Origin: Alphaproteobacteria bacterium
GTDB lineage: Bacteria > Pseudomonadota > Alphaproteobacteria > Micropepsales > Micropepsaceae
Assembly: GCA_016125165.1 (NCBI GenBank)
Contig: WGMH01000011.1
Span: 1 to 64,000, forward strand
DNA length: 64,000 bases
Direction: 5' to 3'
Positions 7,668 through 16,747 of this stretch are shown here, piece after piece; position 1 is the first letter of the stretch, and every line of letters starts with the position of its first letter. The notes under the pieces were generated by a model. That model was given only the letters and a program-made list of their open reading frames with translations. It was not told the DNA's origin and made no database searches. A program made the position numbers and the translations under genes.

Positions 7668-10280
7668 ATGAGCAGACGACACGGGATTGCCGGTGGACTG
7701 TCTTCCTCCGGCGGCAACGGCCCCGGCGGTCGCATTGGGGCCGTTCTTGGTCCCACCAACACCGGCAAGACGCATTACGCAATCGAGCGCATGCTGGCGC
7801 ATCGATCCGGCATGATTGGCCTGCCGCTGCGCCTGCTGGCGCGCGAAATCTATGACCGTATCGTACGCATCAAGGGGCCGGCAGTTTGTGCGCTCGTCAC
7901 CGGCGAAGAGAAAATCGTTCCGCCGGACGCGAAGTATTTCGTCTGTACCGTTGAAGCGATGCCGGTGGATCTGAAGCTCAGCTTTCTGGCCATCGACGAA
8001 ATCCAGCTTTGCGCCGACCCGGAGCGCGGGCATGTGTTTACCGATCGGCTCCTCAACGCGCGCGGCGAAGAGGAAACGCTGTTCCTCGGCGCGGAAACGA
8101 TGCGCGGCATGATCCAGCGCTTCGTTCCGGGCGCGCATTTCATCACCCGGCCAAGATTTTCCGATCTGGCCTATACCGGCCACAAGAAGCTCACACGGCT
8201 GCCGCGCCGCGCCGCGATTGTCGCCTTCTCATCAGAGGACGTTTACGGGATTGCCGATCTGGTGCGGCGCCAGCGCGGCGGCGCTGCTGTGGTATTGGGC
8301 GCGCTTTCGCCGCGCACACGCAACGCGCAGGTCGAACTCTATCAATCCGGCGATGTGGATTTCCTCGTTGCCACCGATGCCATCGGCATGGGCCTCAATA
8401 TGGACGTCGATCACGTTGCCTTCGCGGCGATGGAAAAATTCGACGGCGTGGGTGTGCGTCCTCTGCGGCCGGAAGAAATCGGACAGATCGCGGGTCGCGC
8501 AGGCCGTCATATGAACGACGGAACTTTCGGCGTTACAGGTGAAACCGAACCGCTGGAAGATGAAGTGGTGGCGCGCGTAGAGAGCCATCGCTACGAACCA
8601 GTGCGCCTCTTGCAATGGCGCAATTCGAAGCTCGCATTCCATTCCTTGTCCGCCCTGCTTGCCTCACTAGAGGAGATGCCGCCTGCCAAGGGCCTTGTGA
8701 AGGCGCGTCCTTCGATGGACTTTATCTCGCTGCGGCTGCTCGGCGAGCAGGACGACATCGCCGATATTGCGCAATCTCCCGCCGCCGTGAAAACGCTTTG
8801 GGATTCCTGTCAGCTTCCGGATTTTCGCAAACTTTCCCCCGATGAACATATCAAACTGGTGGGACTGATTTATCGTCACCTGATGGTAGATGGCGCCCTG
8901 CCCGAGGACTGGTTTGCCCGCAATGTCGCCAGGCTCGACGAAGTGGAAGGCGACGTGGCGACGCTCTCCGGCCGCCTCGCGCAAATTCGCACGTGGACGT
9001 ATGCAGCGCACAGGCCCGGCTGGATCAAGGACGCCGGCCACTGGCAGGAACAGACTCGTGCCGTGGAAGACCGTCTGTCGGACGCGCTGCACGAAATGCT
9101 CACACAGCGCTTCATCGACCGGCGCACGGCTGTGCTGATGCGTTCGCTGCGCGAAGACGATGCGATGAATCTGGTGCTGGACGATTCCGGTGGCGTTGCC
9201 ATCTCCGGCGAGACGATTGGCAAGCTGGAAGGCTTCCGTTTTACGCCCGATGCACGCGCCGAAGGCATCCATGGCCGCACCCTGCGCGCTGCAGCGCTGA
9301 AAGGTCTTGAAGGAGAATTCCTCGCCCGTGCGCGGCGTATCGCCAAAGCGGAAGATGCGGGCGTCACGCTCAGCGAACACGGCAGGCTGTGGTGGGATGG
9401 CGCCATTGTGGCGCAACTTTCTGCCAGCGCAGATCCATTGAAGCCGGCCGTCACGTTGCTGGCCGATGATATCCTGCGTGGCGATGAGCGCAGCGAAATT
9501 CAGGAACGGCTTGATGCATGGATGACGGTACGGATCGCCACCAAGCTCGATCCGCTCATGGCCTTGCGCAAAGCCTGTGACGTGAAAGCCGGAAGCGAGG
9601 GCGCGCTCGAGGCTCAGGCACGCGGCCTTGCCTGGCAAATGTGCCAGAATTTTGGATCGCTGGACCGTAAGAGTGCCACGCTGCCACCGGATGAACGCAT
9701 CGCAATGCGCGGTCTCCGGGGTTTCGGTATCCGCTTTGGCAAGCGCGCGATTTTTCTGCCCGCGCTGCTGAAGCCCGATGCCGCTTCGTTGCTTGCGCTG
9801 CTGTGGGGTGTGCATGCAAAGCTGGAGAAGATCCCGCCGGCGCCACAGGCCGGTCTGACCTCTTTCGATTTCGACGGCGATGTTCCGCTTGGTTTTCTGG
9901 CCGCTTCCGGATTTCACGTGTGCGGACCACGCGCCATCCGCATCGACATGATCGAGCGGCTGGAGGAAACGCTGCAGGACGCAGCCATCAAGGGCGCGGA
10001 CGCAAATACAGTTTTTCCGAAACTCGTTTCGCTGCTCGGTTCGGATCGCGAAACGATGGAGGCCGTGCTTGCCGCGCTCGGCTGGCACAAGGTGCGCGTG
10101 GAAGGCGAACAGCCTGTCGAGGTGTGGCGCGAAGCCAAGGCCCACGCACCGCAACGGCAAAAGCCGAAACACACGAAGCCAGGACACAAGAAACCTGCGC
10201 GCGAGAAACCGAAACGTGACGACAAACCAAACCCCCATTCCCCGTTCGCCAATCTGAAAGCGATGTTGCAGGGGAAATGA
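7668..10280 (+). CDS. SUV3-like DEAD/DEAH-box RNA helicase
   Basis: An 870-residue helicase if started at the ATG at 7668 ('MSRRHGIAGG'); an ATG at 7518 in frame would add 50 residues with no similarity to anything I know, and neither start has a strong ribosome binding site. Walker A 'GPTNTGKTH' lies near residue 27, motif II 'DEIQL' near 110, then 'GAETMRG' and motif VI 'QIAGRAGRH' near 280. This is the arrangement of mitochondrial SUV3 helicases, which unwind RNA for degradation. The last 45 residues are a lysine/proline-rich basic tail probably used for nucleic-acid binding. It overlaps the S4-domain gene by ATGA, suggesting a shared RNA-related role. Confidence 0.88.
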   Translation: MSRRHGIAGGLSSSGGNGPGGRIGAVLGPTNTGKTHYAIERMLAHRSGMIGLPLRLLAREIYDRIVRIKGPAVCALVTGEEKIVPPDAKYFVCTVEAMPVDLKLSFLAIDEIQLCADPERGHVFTDRLLNARGEEETLFLGAETMRGMIQRFVPGAHFITRPRFSDLAYTGHKKLTRLPRRAAIVAFSSEDVYGIADLVRRQRGGAAVVLGALSPRTRNAQVELYQSGDVDFLVATDAIGMGLNMDVDHVAFAAMEKFDGVGVRPLRPEEIGQIAGRAGRHMNDGTFGVTGETEPLEDEVVARVESHRYEPVRLLQWRNSKLAFHSLSALLASLEEMPPAKGLVKARPSMDFISLRLLGEQDDIADIAQSPAAVKTLWDSCQLPDFRKLSPDEHIKLVGLIYRHLMVDGALPEDWFARNVARLDEVEGDVATLSGRLAQIRTWTYAAHRPGWIKDAGHWQEQTRAVEDRLSDALHEMLTQRFIDRRTAVLMRSLREDDAMNLVLDDSGGVAISGETIGKLEGFRFTPDARAEGIHGRTLRAAALKGLEGEFLARARRIAKAEDAGVTLSEHGRLWWDGAIVAQLSASADPLKPAVTLLADDILRGDERSEIQERLDAWMTVRIATKLDPLMALRKACDVKAGSEGALEAQARGLAWQMCQNFGSLDRKSATLPPDERIAMRGLRGFGIRFGKRAIFLPALLKPDAASLLALLWGVHAKLEKIPPAPQAGLTSFDFDGDVPLGFLAASGFHVCGPRAIRIDMIERLEETLQDAAIKGADANTVFPKLVSLLGSDRETMEAVLAALGWHKVRVEGEQPVEVWREAKAHAPQRQKPKHTKPGHKKPAREKPKRDDKPNPHSPFANLKAMLQGK

Positions 10281-10564
10281 GTCCGTCACCCGCCGAGCGC
10301 ATCCGTATCGACAAATGGTTGTGGCACGCGCGCTTTTATCGCACGCGCCCGCTGGCGCAGGCGGCCGTGATGTCCGGGCGCATCCGCCTCAATGAGACGC
10401 GCGTGGAAAAGCCCGGCCATGATGTGAAACCCGGCGATATTCTGACATTACCGCGTGGTGCCGAGGTCATGGTTGTGCGCGTGAAAGCGTGTGGAATTCG
10501 GCGTGGTCCTGCGAAGGAGGCGCAATCGCTCTACGAATCCCTCAATAACAGTGTGCTTGATTAG
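10277..10564 (+). CDS. S4-domain RNA-binding protein (Hsp15-like)
   Basis: A 95-residue protein with an S4 fold from about residue 9: '[19 protein letters not shown]' and '[21 protein letters not shown]' match the Hsp15/HslR family, which binds stalled 50S subunits carrying nascent chains. Its ATG overlaps the helicase TGA (ATGA), so the two are translationally coupled. Start is fixed by this overlap and by the S4 domain beginning right after it. Confidence 0.88.
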   Translation: MSPSPAERIRIDKWLWHARFYRTRPLAQAAVMSGRIRLNETRVEKPGHDVKPGDILTLPRGAEVMVVRVKACGIRRGPAKEAQSLYESLNNSVLD

Positions 10565-10614
10565 GAACCCCGGCGCGCCTTAATGGAGGCATTGTAACAG
10601 CCGCTGGAACACCC

Positions 10615-10953
10615 ATGACCTACGTCGTCACCGATGCCTGCATCAAATGCAAATTCATGGACTGCGTGGAGGTCTGTCCCGTGGACTGTTTCTACGAGGG
10701 CGAGAACATGCTGGTGATCGACCCCGACGTCTGCATCGACTGTGGCGTCTGTGAGCCGGAATGTCCGCCGGAGGCCATCAAGCCGGACACCCAGCCCGGG
10801 CTCGAGAAATGGCTGTCGCTGAACGCGGATTTCTCCAAGAGCTGGCCAAACATCACCCATAAGGGAACTCCTCCCGCAGATGCGAAGGACTGGCAGGGCG
10901 TGGATGGCAAGTTCGAGAAGTTCTTCAGCGATAAACCCGGTGACGGTTCGTAA
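10615..10953 (+). CDS. fdxA: 7Fe-8S ferredoxin FdxA
   Basis: A 112-residue ferredoxin. '[17 protein letters not shown]' near the N-terminus and '[15 protein letters not shown]' further on supply one [3Fe-4S] and one [4Fe-4S] cluster, as in FdxA of alphaproteobacteria, with the typical C-terminal extension ending in '[12 protein letters not shown]'. It carries electrons in the cytosol; the physiological partner is not evident. It lies 50 nt downstream of the S4 gene and upstream of carD, a gene order often seen in this class. Confidence 0.95.
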   Translation: MTYVVTDACIKCKFMDCVEVCPVDCFYEGENMLVIDPDVCIDCGVCEPECPPEAIKPDTQPGLEKWLSLNADFSKSWPNITHKGTPPADAKDWQGVDGKFEKFFSDKPGDGS

Positions 10954-11322
10954 AATTAACGAATGTAAACTACAGCGTGGCACTGCGACCTCTGCGTACA
11001 CGCCCGGCTATCGGCCTGAAATCTATGACAAATTCTCACGAAAGACCGGATAAATTCTAATATTTCAAATGCTTGATAGAATCAGTCTTCCAAAATCCGC
11101 ATTTTTGTGATACCTCTTTTGACACTCGGCACAAGCAGCAAACAGCGCCTCGCGCGTTAACAACCCTGCACGAAAGCGCCGGACCATATTGGCTTCAGAT
11201 CCGCCCCCAATCTGAACGCCACACTGTGTCTGGCCGGACCGAAGCGTACCGGAAACCGGGGCTTGGAATGTTGCGCCGCAACGCGCGCGTCTTGTGCCGC
11301 GCGGCGACGATTGGGAAGACGA
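10954..11322 (+). promoter_or_regulatory. 369-nt carD upstream region
   Basis: Relatively AT-rich between 11030 and 11130, consistent with a promoter region. A TTGACA hexamer lies at 11119-11124, but no good -10 sequence follows at 16-18 nt, so I do not assign a promoter. No terminator hairpin is evident after fdxA, and there is no ORF with coding character. Confidence 0.4.
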
Positions 11323-11871
11323 ATGACAGCGACAGCCGTGACGCCGAAGAAGAAGATTCCTGCTAACTCGAACAAGAAGCTCGAGTTCAAGGCCAACGAC
11401 CATGTGGTCTATCCGACCCATGGCGTGGGAAAGATCATGAAGGTGGAAGAACAGGAAGTGGCCGGCGCAAAGCTGGAACTGTTCGTCATCACCTTTGAAA
11501 AGGACAAGATGACGCTCCGCGTGCCGACGGCGAAGGCCAAGGCCGTGGGCATGCGCAAACTCTCCTCGCCCGATGTGGTGGCCACGGCGCTCAACACGCT
11601 GAAGGGCCGCGCCCGCATCAAGCGCACCATGTGGTCGCGCCGCGCGCAGGAATACGAAGCGAAGATCAATTCGGGTGACCTGGTGGCAATCGCAGAGGTC
11701 GTGCGCGACCTGTATCGCGCCTCCGGCCAGCCGGAGCAGTCCTATTCGGAACGTCAGCTCTATGAAGCCGCCCTCGCCCGCATGGCGCGCGAAGTGGCTG
11801 CTGTGGAGCGCACGGACGAACCGACCGCTGTGAAGCGCGTTGAAGGCATGCTCGTGAAAAAGGCGGCCTGA
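11323..11871 (+). CDS. carD: CarD family transcriptional regulator
   Basis: A 182-residue RNA polymerase-binding protein. After a short lysine-rich lead, 'FKANDHVVYPTHGVGKI' begins the Tudor-like RNAP-interaction domain, followed by the helical DNA-contacting domain ('ARIKRTMWSRRAQEYEAKI', 'ARMAREVAAVERTDE'). CarD stabilises the open promoter complex, notably at rRNA genes. The ORF track's 20-residue extension is dropped because GGGAAG stands 4 nt before the ATG at 11323. An intrinsic terminator follows 25 nt after the stop, so carD is the last gene of its transcript. Confidence 0.94.
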   Translation: MTATAVTPKKKIPANSNKKLEFKANDHVVYPTHGVGKIMKVEEQEVAGAKLELFVITFEKDKMTLRVPTAKAKAVGMRKLSSPDVVATALNTLKGRARIKRTMWSRRAQEYEAKINSGDLVAIAEVVRDLYRASGQPEQSYSERQLYEAALARMAREVAAVERTDEPTAVKRVEGMLVKKAA

Positions 11872-11896
11872 TAGGGCTTAAAGGACGTTACGCGCG

Positions 11897-11930
11897 AAGG
11901 GCCCGGTGGAAACGCCGGGCCCTTTGTCTT
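11897..11930 (+). terminator. Intrinsic terminator of carD
   Basis: AAGGGCCCGG and CCGGGCCCTT form a perfect 10-bp stem with an 8-nt loop, followed by the T-rich TTGTCTTT. Confidence 0.85.
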
Positions 11931-12775
11931 TAGTGCGTCGCCGGTTTCAGCGAAGGCGGACCGGCATCCGCGACGATCTCGAGGTTCTGCGGCGCATAGA
12001 GTTCGATCTGCGGCCCGTTGAATGACTGAACAACGCCGCGCACGCGCACGCGCCTGCCCGCAAAACTCTCCGGGTCGATATCCGCGGCCTTGAACAGCTT
12101 CATGTCATCCGGCGCAATCGTGACCGTAAAATCCGTCCGCCAGTCCTCGCCAAAGTTCAGATAGGCACGCCCGCCCTTCACCATCGCCTCGCGCACCACG
12201 CCTTCGACCACCTGAAAGGTGCCGACATCGTTCTGCAGGGCCTCGGGCGTGCGGACCGCATAGGCAGTTGACGCCCATATGCCATAGCGCCGCGCACGCG
12301 CATCCGCTTCCGCGGCAAACAGGTCGCTCGCACATTCCGGCCGGTCTGGCTGGATGAAGACGCGTGCAAGCCCGCGCCGCAGCAGCGCGATCTGCAGCCA
12401 CTGTTCATCTGTGGTGTCCGGAAAGATCACCTGCGAGCGGATTCGGCCATAGCGGTCGCGCTTGGGGAGATTCACATACAGCGAAACGGTTCGTCGCTCC
12501 GCGAAATCCGTGAGCGTCGCCAGCGCCTGATCGCCGAGAAATTTGGGAGCATGATCCGAAGGACCATCGGGCAGCCGCAGACCTTCGAGCCTGGCGGCGC
12601 GGCCATCGTCCAGAACGATGATTCCGGAGCGCTCGACCCGCTCGATCCTCGCGCCGGACACTTCCACGCTACCGACACAGGCGGGCGCGGCGGCGGCCGG
12701 CTGGACCAGCAACACAAGCAGCGCGCCAGCCAAAACAGGCAGATGGCGGCTACGCCTGATTCTCAGCGTCTCCAT
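11930..12775 (-). CDS. Secreted SNase-like (thermonuclease-fold) protein
   Basis: A 281-residue protein with a signal peptide (basic start, then 'LPVLAGALLVLLVQPAAAAPAC'). Residues about 40-170 follow the staphylococcal nuclease fold: 'RLEGLRLPDG', 'ALATLTDFAERRTVSLYV', 'RDRYGRIRSQVIF', 'LLRRGLARVF', 'AEADARARRYGIW'. The metal-binding motif usually reading 'GIDAPE' is replaced here by 'GLRLPDG', so nuclease activity is doubtful even though the 'DRYGR' arginine is kept. The last 90 residues form a second beta-rich (possibly OB-fold) domain. Location is periplasmic or extracellular. It is convergent with carD. Confidence 0.75.
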   Translation of the reverse strand: METLRIRRSRHLPVLAGALLVLLVQPAAAAPACVGSVEVSGARIERVERSGIIVLDDGRAARLEGLRLPDGPSDHAPKFLGDQALATLTDFAERRTVSLYVNLPKRDRYGRIRSQVIFPDTTDEQWLQIALLRRGLARVFIQPDRPECASDLFAAEADARARRYGIWASTAYAVRTPEALQNDVGTFQVVEGVVREAMVKGGRAYLNFGEDWRTDFTVTIAPDDMKLFKAADIDPESFAGRRVRVRGVVQSFNGPQIELYAPQNLEIVADAGPPSLKPATH

Positions 12776-12913
12776 ACCGCCAGATTGGCGGCGAGGCGGC
12801 GAAAAAACACCCTGAATCTGCCGATTTCCTGAATCGGGGGACAGAATTGTCGCAGACAGGGAACTCAGCCGCCCCCGGTGCGTACCCCATTCGGGTATCG
12901 AAGGGACATTCTC

Positions 12914-13777
12914 ATGGAATTTGCGAAGCTCAACATGTCCGCGCTCGAAGCGCTGGCGGTCGTCAGCGCCGTCGATCTGGCCTCGGCGATCTTGATTCTG
13001 ATCGCCGGCTGGCTGATCTCAGGGTGGCTTTCGCGGCTCACCTATCGCGGTCTGAACCGCATTCCCCATTTCGACCCAACGCTGAAGCCGCTGCTTTCAA
13101 CACTGGTTCGTTACGCGATTCTGGCGATCACGATTCTTGCCGTGCTTCATCGCTTCGGCGTCGAGACGACCAGCGTTATCGCACTTCTTGGCGCGGCGGG
13201 ACTGGCGCTCGGCCTGGCACTGCAGGGCACGCTGTCCGATGTGTCCGCAGGCGTCATGCTACTGATCCTGCGGCCCTTTCGCGTTGGCGACTATATCGAC
13301 ATCGGCACCGCGGGCGGCACGGTGCGCCAGATCGGCCTTTTCACCACCGAACTGATCAGTGCGGACCTTGTTTATGTTTCCGTGCCGAACCACCAGATAT
13401 TCGGGTCTGCCATCACGAATTACTCGCGCGAACCCACAAGGCGCATCAATTTCGTCCTGGGCATCGATTACGAAGCCGATATCGACAAGGCGCAGAATAC
13501 CGTCCTGGAAATCATGAGAAATGATCCGCGCATCCTCTCCAACCCGGAGCCGATGGTGCCGGTTTCCGCGCTGAACGCTTCGTCCGTCGACCTGATCGTG
13601 CGCTGCTGGGTTAAGAACGCCGATTACTGGGACACGCTTTTCGATCTGCAAAAGCAGGTGAAACAGGCCTTCGACGCCGCCAACATCGCCATTCCGTTTC
13701 CGCAGCAGGCGCTCTCGTTCCGGATTCCGCCAAAATCACCGCAGGATTCTGCCAGCACTAGCGGGAATTCCCACTAA
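12914..13777 (+). CDS. Small-conductance mechanosensitive channel (MscS family)
   Basis: A 287-residue inner-membrane channel. Start chosen at the ATG at 12914 with AAGGGA 7 nt upstream; the ORF track's 12 extra residues precede that site. Three hydrophobic helices occupy residues about 15-40, 60-85 and 90-115; the third is the Gly/Ala-rich pore helix 'LLGAAGLALGLALQGTLSDVSAG' region. The cytosolic domain begins with 'RPFRVGDYIDIGTAGGTV', the hallmark of the MscS beta domain. It releases solutes on hypo-osmotic shock. It is divergent from the SNase-like gene. Confidence 0.9.
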   Translation: MEFAKLNMSALEALAVVSAVDLASAILILIAGWLISGWLSRLTYRGLNRIPHFDPTLKPLLSTLVRYAILAITILAVLHRFGVETTSVIALLGAAGLALGLALQGTLSDVSAGVMLLILRPFRVGDYIDIGTAGGTVRQIGLFTTELISADLVYVSVPNHQIFGSAITNYSREPTRRINFVLGIDYEADIDKAQNTVLEIMRNDPRILSNPEPMVPVSALNASSVDLIVRCWVKNADYWDTLFDLQKQVKQAFDAANIAIPFPQQALSFRIPPKSPQDSASTSGNSH

Positions 13778-13891
13778 CGCCCGAGCCATGCGCGGCACGC
13801 AACGCCGCTTTCCGGCCCCAATCCAGCCGCTTTGCCTTCGATTGGCCCCATTTGCCGGGCGGTGTTATACGGCGGAGTCGGAGGGAGGCCG

Positions 13892-14116
13892 ATGGATAGG
13901 CGGTACTACGCGCTGAAGATTGCTCTGGTTGTTCTTGCCGTTCTGACGGCGGGGATAACCAGCGGTATGGGCACCACGCAGGTGTCCCGTGCGGTCGCGC
14001 ACGCCCGCTACAGCGCCCCGGCCACCATCGAAGCCGCAGCCTGGCGCACGGCCGCCTGGCTCGCGCGGACCGTCTCCGACCTGATCCAAGTGTCTATCGA
14101 ACCGATTTCAAGCTGA
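13892..14116 (+). CDS. Small hypothetical protein with N-terminal membrane segment
   Basis: A 74-residue ORF supported by a strong ribosome binding site (AGGGAGG, 5 nt before the ATG at 13892) and one hydrophobic stretch, 'IALVVLAVLTAGITSG', which reads as a signal anchor or signal peptide. The remaining residues are Ala-rich with two tryptophans. The stop overlaps the convergent SDR gene by 23 nt. I do not recognise a family; the opposite-strand 74-residue ORF lacks these supports. Confidence 0.55.
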   Translation: MDRRYYALKIALVVLAVLTAGITSGMGTTQVSRAVAHARYSAPATIEAAAWRTAAWLARTVSDLIQVSIEPISS

Positions 14117-14960
14117 CGCTGGCTGGCGGCGGTATCCAGTCCGGAACGAAGAAATCCGGCATCAGATCAGCGGTGGGATCCACACGGTACTTGTCGAAGT
14201 CCGTGACGCCATGGTCGGCAAGAAATGTATCGTCGATCAGGAAATTGCCGGTGAATGCGCGCGCATCCTGCGCAAAGACGAGGTGCGCGGCATCGGCAAG
14301 GATTTCGGGCGTCCGGCAATGGCGCATGCCCTCCTCGCCCGCCAGCGCGTTCTTGATGGCGGCCGTGGCAACACCCGTGCGCGGCCACAAGGCGTTAAAG
14401 GCTATGCCGTCATCCTCAAATTCCGCCGCCATACCGAGCACGCACATGCTCATGCCGTATTTTGCCATGGTGTAGGCGGTGTGGCCGCGAAACCATTTGG
14501 GATTCATGTCCAGCGGTGGCGACAGCATCAGTACATGGGGATTGGCCGCCTTCTTCAGATGCGGGATGCAGGTGCGGCTGACCAGATAGGTGCCGCGCGC
14601 ATTGATGCCATTCATCAGGTCATAACGCTTCATGTCGGTTTGCAGCGTTCCGGTGAGCTGAATGGCGCTCGCGTTGTTCACGCAGATGTCGATGCCGCCA
14701 AAGCGCGAGACAGTCTTTTCCACCGCATCGGCAACCTGCTCTTCAAAGCGGATGTCACAGAGAAGCGGCAACGCCGTGCCGCCCGCCTTCTTAATCTCTT
14801 CGGCCGCCGAGTAGATCGTGCCGGGCAGTTTGGGATGCGGCTCCGCCGTCTTGGCGGCAATGGCGATATTGGCGCCGTCGCGCGCGGCGCGAAGCGCAAT
14901 GGCAAGGCCAATGCCGCGGCTGGCGCCGGTGATGAACAGGGTTTTGCCTTTCAGCGGCAT
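14094..14960 (-). CDS. SDR family oxidoreductase (HSDL2-like)
   Basis: A 288-residue short-chain dehydrogenase with the cofactor-binding 'TGASRGIGLAIA' at residues about 10-21 and 'NNAS' near residue 90. The active site Tyr-Lys is in 'YTMAKYGMSM', and the protein has the HSDL2-like insertions 'KTAEPHPKLPGTIYSAAEEI' and 'PPLDMNPKWFRGHTAYTMAK'. Members use NAD(P)(H) on fatty or hydroxyacyl substrates. I prefer the ATG at 14960 over the GTG at 14969 because AGGAG is 9 nt before the ATG but touches the GTG. It lies 12 nt downstream of the metallo-hydrolase on the same strand. Confidence 0.88.
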   Translation of the reverse strand: MPLKGKTLFITGASRGIGLAIALRAARDGANIAIAAKTAEPHPKLPGTIYSAAEEIKKAGGTALPLLCDIRFEEQVADAVEKTVSRFGGIDICVNNASAIQLTGTLQTDMKRYDLMNGINARGTYLVSRTCIPHLKKAANPHVLMLSPPLDMNPKWFRGHTAYTMAKYGMSMCVLGMAAEFEDDGIAFNALWPRTGVATAAIKNALAGEEGMRHCRTPEILADAAHLVFAQDARAFTGNFLIDDTFLADHGVTDFDKYRVDPTADLMPDFFVPDWIPPPASVSLKSVR

Positions 14961-14972
14961 GGGACCCACTCC

Positions 14973-16031
14973 TCAAATTGCGCGCGTATACCAATCCACG
15001 CCATCGCTGTCGGCTTCACGCTTGATAAGACCGCGCGCACGCAGACAATTCAGATGCGCCAGGCTCTCGCCGGTGGCCATGCCAAATACGCCCGATGTGA
15101 TGCGGCTTCTGAACAGCGCCGGAAAGACATCGACGGCACGCCTGGGTTCCTCGCAAAGTGCGAGAAGTTTATCGAGGCCGCTCTCGTGCATATCGATCAG
15201 TTCCTGAAGCCGCAATTTCGAACCACGAAACGGTTCGTTATGCGCGGGCAGGATGAGAAGATCGTTGGGCAGCAGGTCTCTGAGCTTGGCGCAGGAGTCG
15301 ATCCATTCCTGCAGCGGATTGGCTTCCGGTTCGGTGGGAAACAGGCTGACGTTCGAGGAGATGCGCGGTAATATCTGGTCGCCGGAGATGAAGAGATCAT
15401 CTTCGCGGCTCCAAAGGCAAACATGTTCGGGCGCGTGACCGCGACCGACGACGACTTCCCAAACGCGCTTTCCAATCGGAATACGGTCGCCTTCCTGCAT
15501 GCGGCGAAAGCCGTTTGGCAAATGATAGACTCCCTTGCCGAAACCCCCGAAACGCGTGCGATACGTCTCAAGCTGATCTTCCGGAAAGCCTGCGGCCTTG
15601 TAGAAGCGGATGCCTTCCGGTGGAGCTTCGCGGCCTGTGTCGGCGGCAAGATTGCGGCACAGAAGGTAATCGGTGCGCGACATCCACAATTCGACATTGA
15701 ATTTGCGTACAAGCCAGCCTGCCATGCCCACATGGTCCGGATGCAAATGTGTGACAATGACCCGCGTGATGGGTTTGCCCTTCATGGGACCGGCAAAGAG
15801 GGTTTCCCAGGCAGTCTTGGTGGGTTCGTCGCGGATGCCGGTGTCGACAATCGTCCACCCGTCGCCGTCCTCCAGCAGCCACAGATTGATGTGGTTGAGC
15901 TGCATGGGCAGCGGCATGCGAATCCAATTCACGCCCGGCGCGACCTCGATCATGTCGCCGGGGACAGGTTTGGTCTCGAACGGATAGTCCAGATTGCTGC
16001 CGGGGCGCACGCGCGCTTCGGATGCGGTCAA
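14973..16031 (-). CDS. Metallo-beta-lactamase-fold hydrolase, TTG start
   Basis: A 352-residue MBL-fold protein. 'VTHLHPDHVGMAGWL' supplies the HxHxDH zinc motif, with further metal histidines in 'GRGHAPEHVCL' and 'LPAHNEPF'; 'WTIVDTGI' precedes the first strand as in glyoxalase II-like enzymes. The C-terminal 110 residues are helical. The initiation codon is TTG at 16031, supported by GAGGAAA 6-7 nt upstream; no ATG is better placed. It may act on a thioester or ester in concert with the SDR gene immediately downstream, but this is inference from adjacency. Confidence 0.85.
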   Translation of the reverse strand: MTASEARVRPGSNLDYPFETKPVPGDMIEVAPGVNWIRMPLPMQLNHINLWLLEDGDGWTIVDTGIRDEPTKTAWETLFAGPMKGKPITRVIVTHLHPDHVGMAGWLVRKFNVELWMSRTDYLLCRNLAADTGREAPPEGIRFYKAAGFPEDQLETYRTRFGGFGKGVYHLPNGFRRMQEGDRIPIGKRVWEVVVGRGHAPEHVCLWSREDDLFISGDQILPRISSNVSLFPTEPEANPLQEWIDSCAKLRDLLPNDLLILPAHNEPFRGSKLRLQELIDMHESGLDKLLALCEEPRRAVDVFPALFRSRITSGVFGMATGESLAHLNCLRARGLIKREADSDGVDWYTRAI

Positions 16032-16168
16032 AGGGTTTTCCTCGAATAGCGGTCTGAACGACTATGGACCCGGTATGCCGGGCGTCAAGTTTTGGGCTGG
16101 TATGCCGCGTTGACCTTGGGGCAGCTTCACGACGACCATTGCTCCGGTCTTGAGGAAAGGATTCCCCG

Positions 16169-16747
16169 GTGAGTTCCGCACAGCAGGTATCCCGCTATGA
16201 TTCCGTTGCCATCGCACTCCATTGGACAATCGCAGCCCTGCTGATAGCCAATATCGCGCTGGGGCTCTATTTCGGCGATCTGCCGCGCAGCGACCCGAGC
16301 AAATTTCTGCTGGCGCAAACCCACAAATCCATCGGCCTTACTGTTCTGGTGCTGACGCTGGCGCGCATCGGATGGCGGCTGACACATCGCGTGCCGGGCC
16401 TTCCGCCCGACATGCCCGCGCTATTGAAGCTCGCGGCACGAGGCGCCCATGTTCTGCTTTACGTTGTGATGCTTGGCCTGCCGTTGACAGGATGGGCAAT
16501 GGTTTCCTCTTCGCCACTGGGACTGCCGACGAAATATTTCGGCCTTTTCGACTGGCCGAACCTTGGCTATTTCGCCAATCAGCCGGTTGAACAGAAGCGC
16601 GCCTTTATTGGCGCATTCCATGAATCGCATGAAATTCTCGCAAACATCGCCATTGCGCTGATCATCCTGCATGTGGGCGCGGCGCTCTATCATCAATTCG
16701 TGCGGCGTGATGGCGTGGCGATGCGGATGCTGGGCAGATCTTCATGA
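16169..16747 (+). CDS. Cytochrome b561 family protein
   Basis: A 192-residue di-haem b membrane protein with four transmembrane helices. 'YDSVAIALHWTIAALLIAN' holds the first haem histidine, 'THKSIGLTVLVLTLARIGWR' the second, and 'GAHVLLYVVMLGLPLTGW' and 'HESHEILANIAIALIILHVGAALYHQF' the others. GTG start at 16169 with AGGAAAGG 8 nt upstream. It overlaps the YceI gene by ATGA, a pairing seen in many proteobacteria, and probably transfers electrons between quinol and a periplasmic partner. Confidence 0.92.
   Translation: MSSAQQVSRYDSVAIALHWTIAALLIANIALGLYFGDLPRSDPSKFLLAQTHKSIGLTVLVLTLARIGWRLTHRVPGLPPDMPALLKLAARGAHVLLYVVMLGLPLTGWAMVSSSPLGLPTKYFGLFDWPNLGYFANQPVEQKRAFIGAFHESHEILANIAIALIILHVGAALYHQFVRRDGVAMRMLGRSS

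Noticed and set aside
8667-10289. 540-residue minus-strand ORF opposite the helicase
   Set aside because: Composition and lack of any domain indicate a mirror frame of the real gene.
11119-11150. TTGACA as a carD promoter
   Set aside because: No acceptable -10 element at 16-18 nt spacing.
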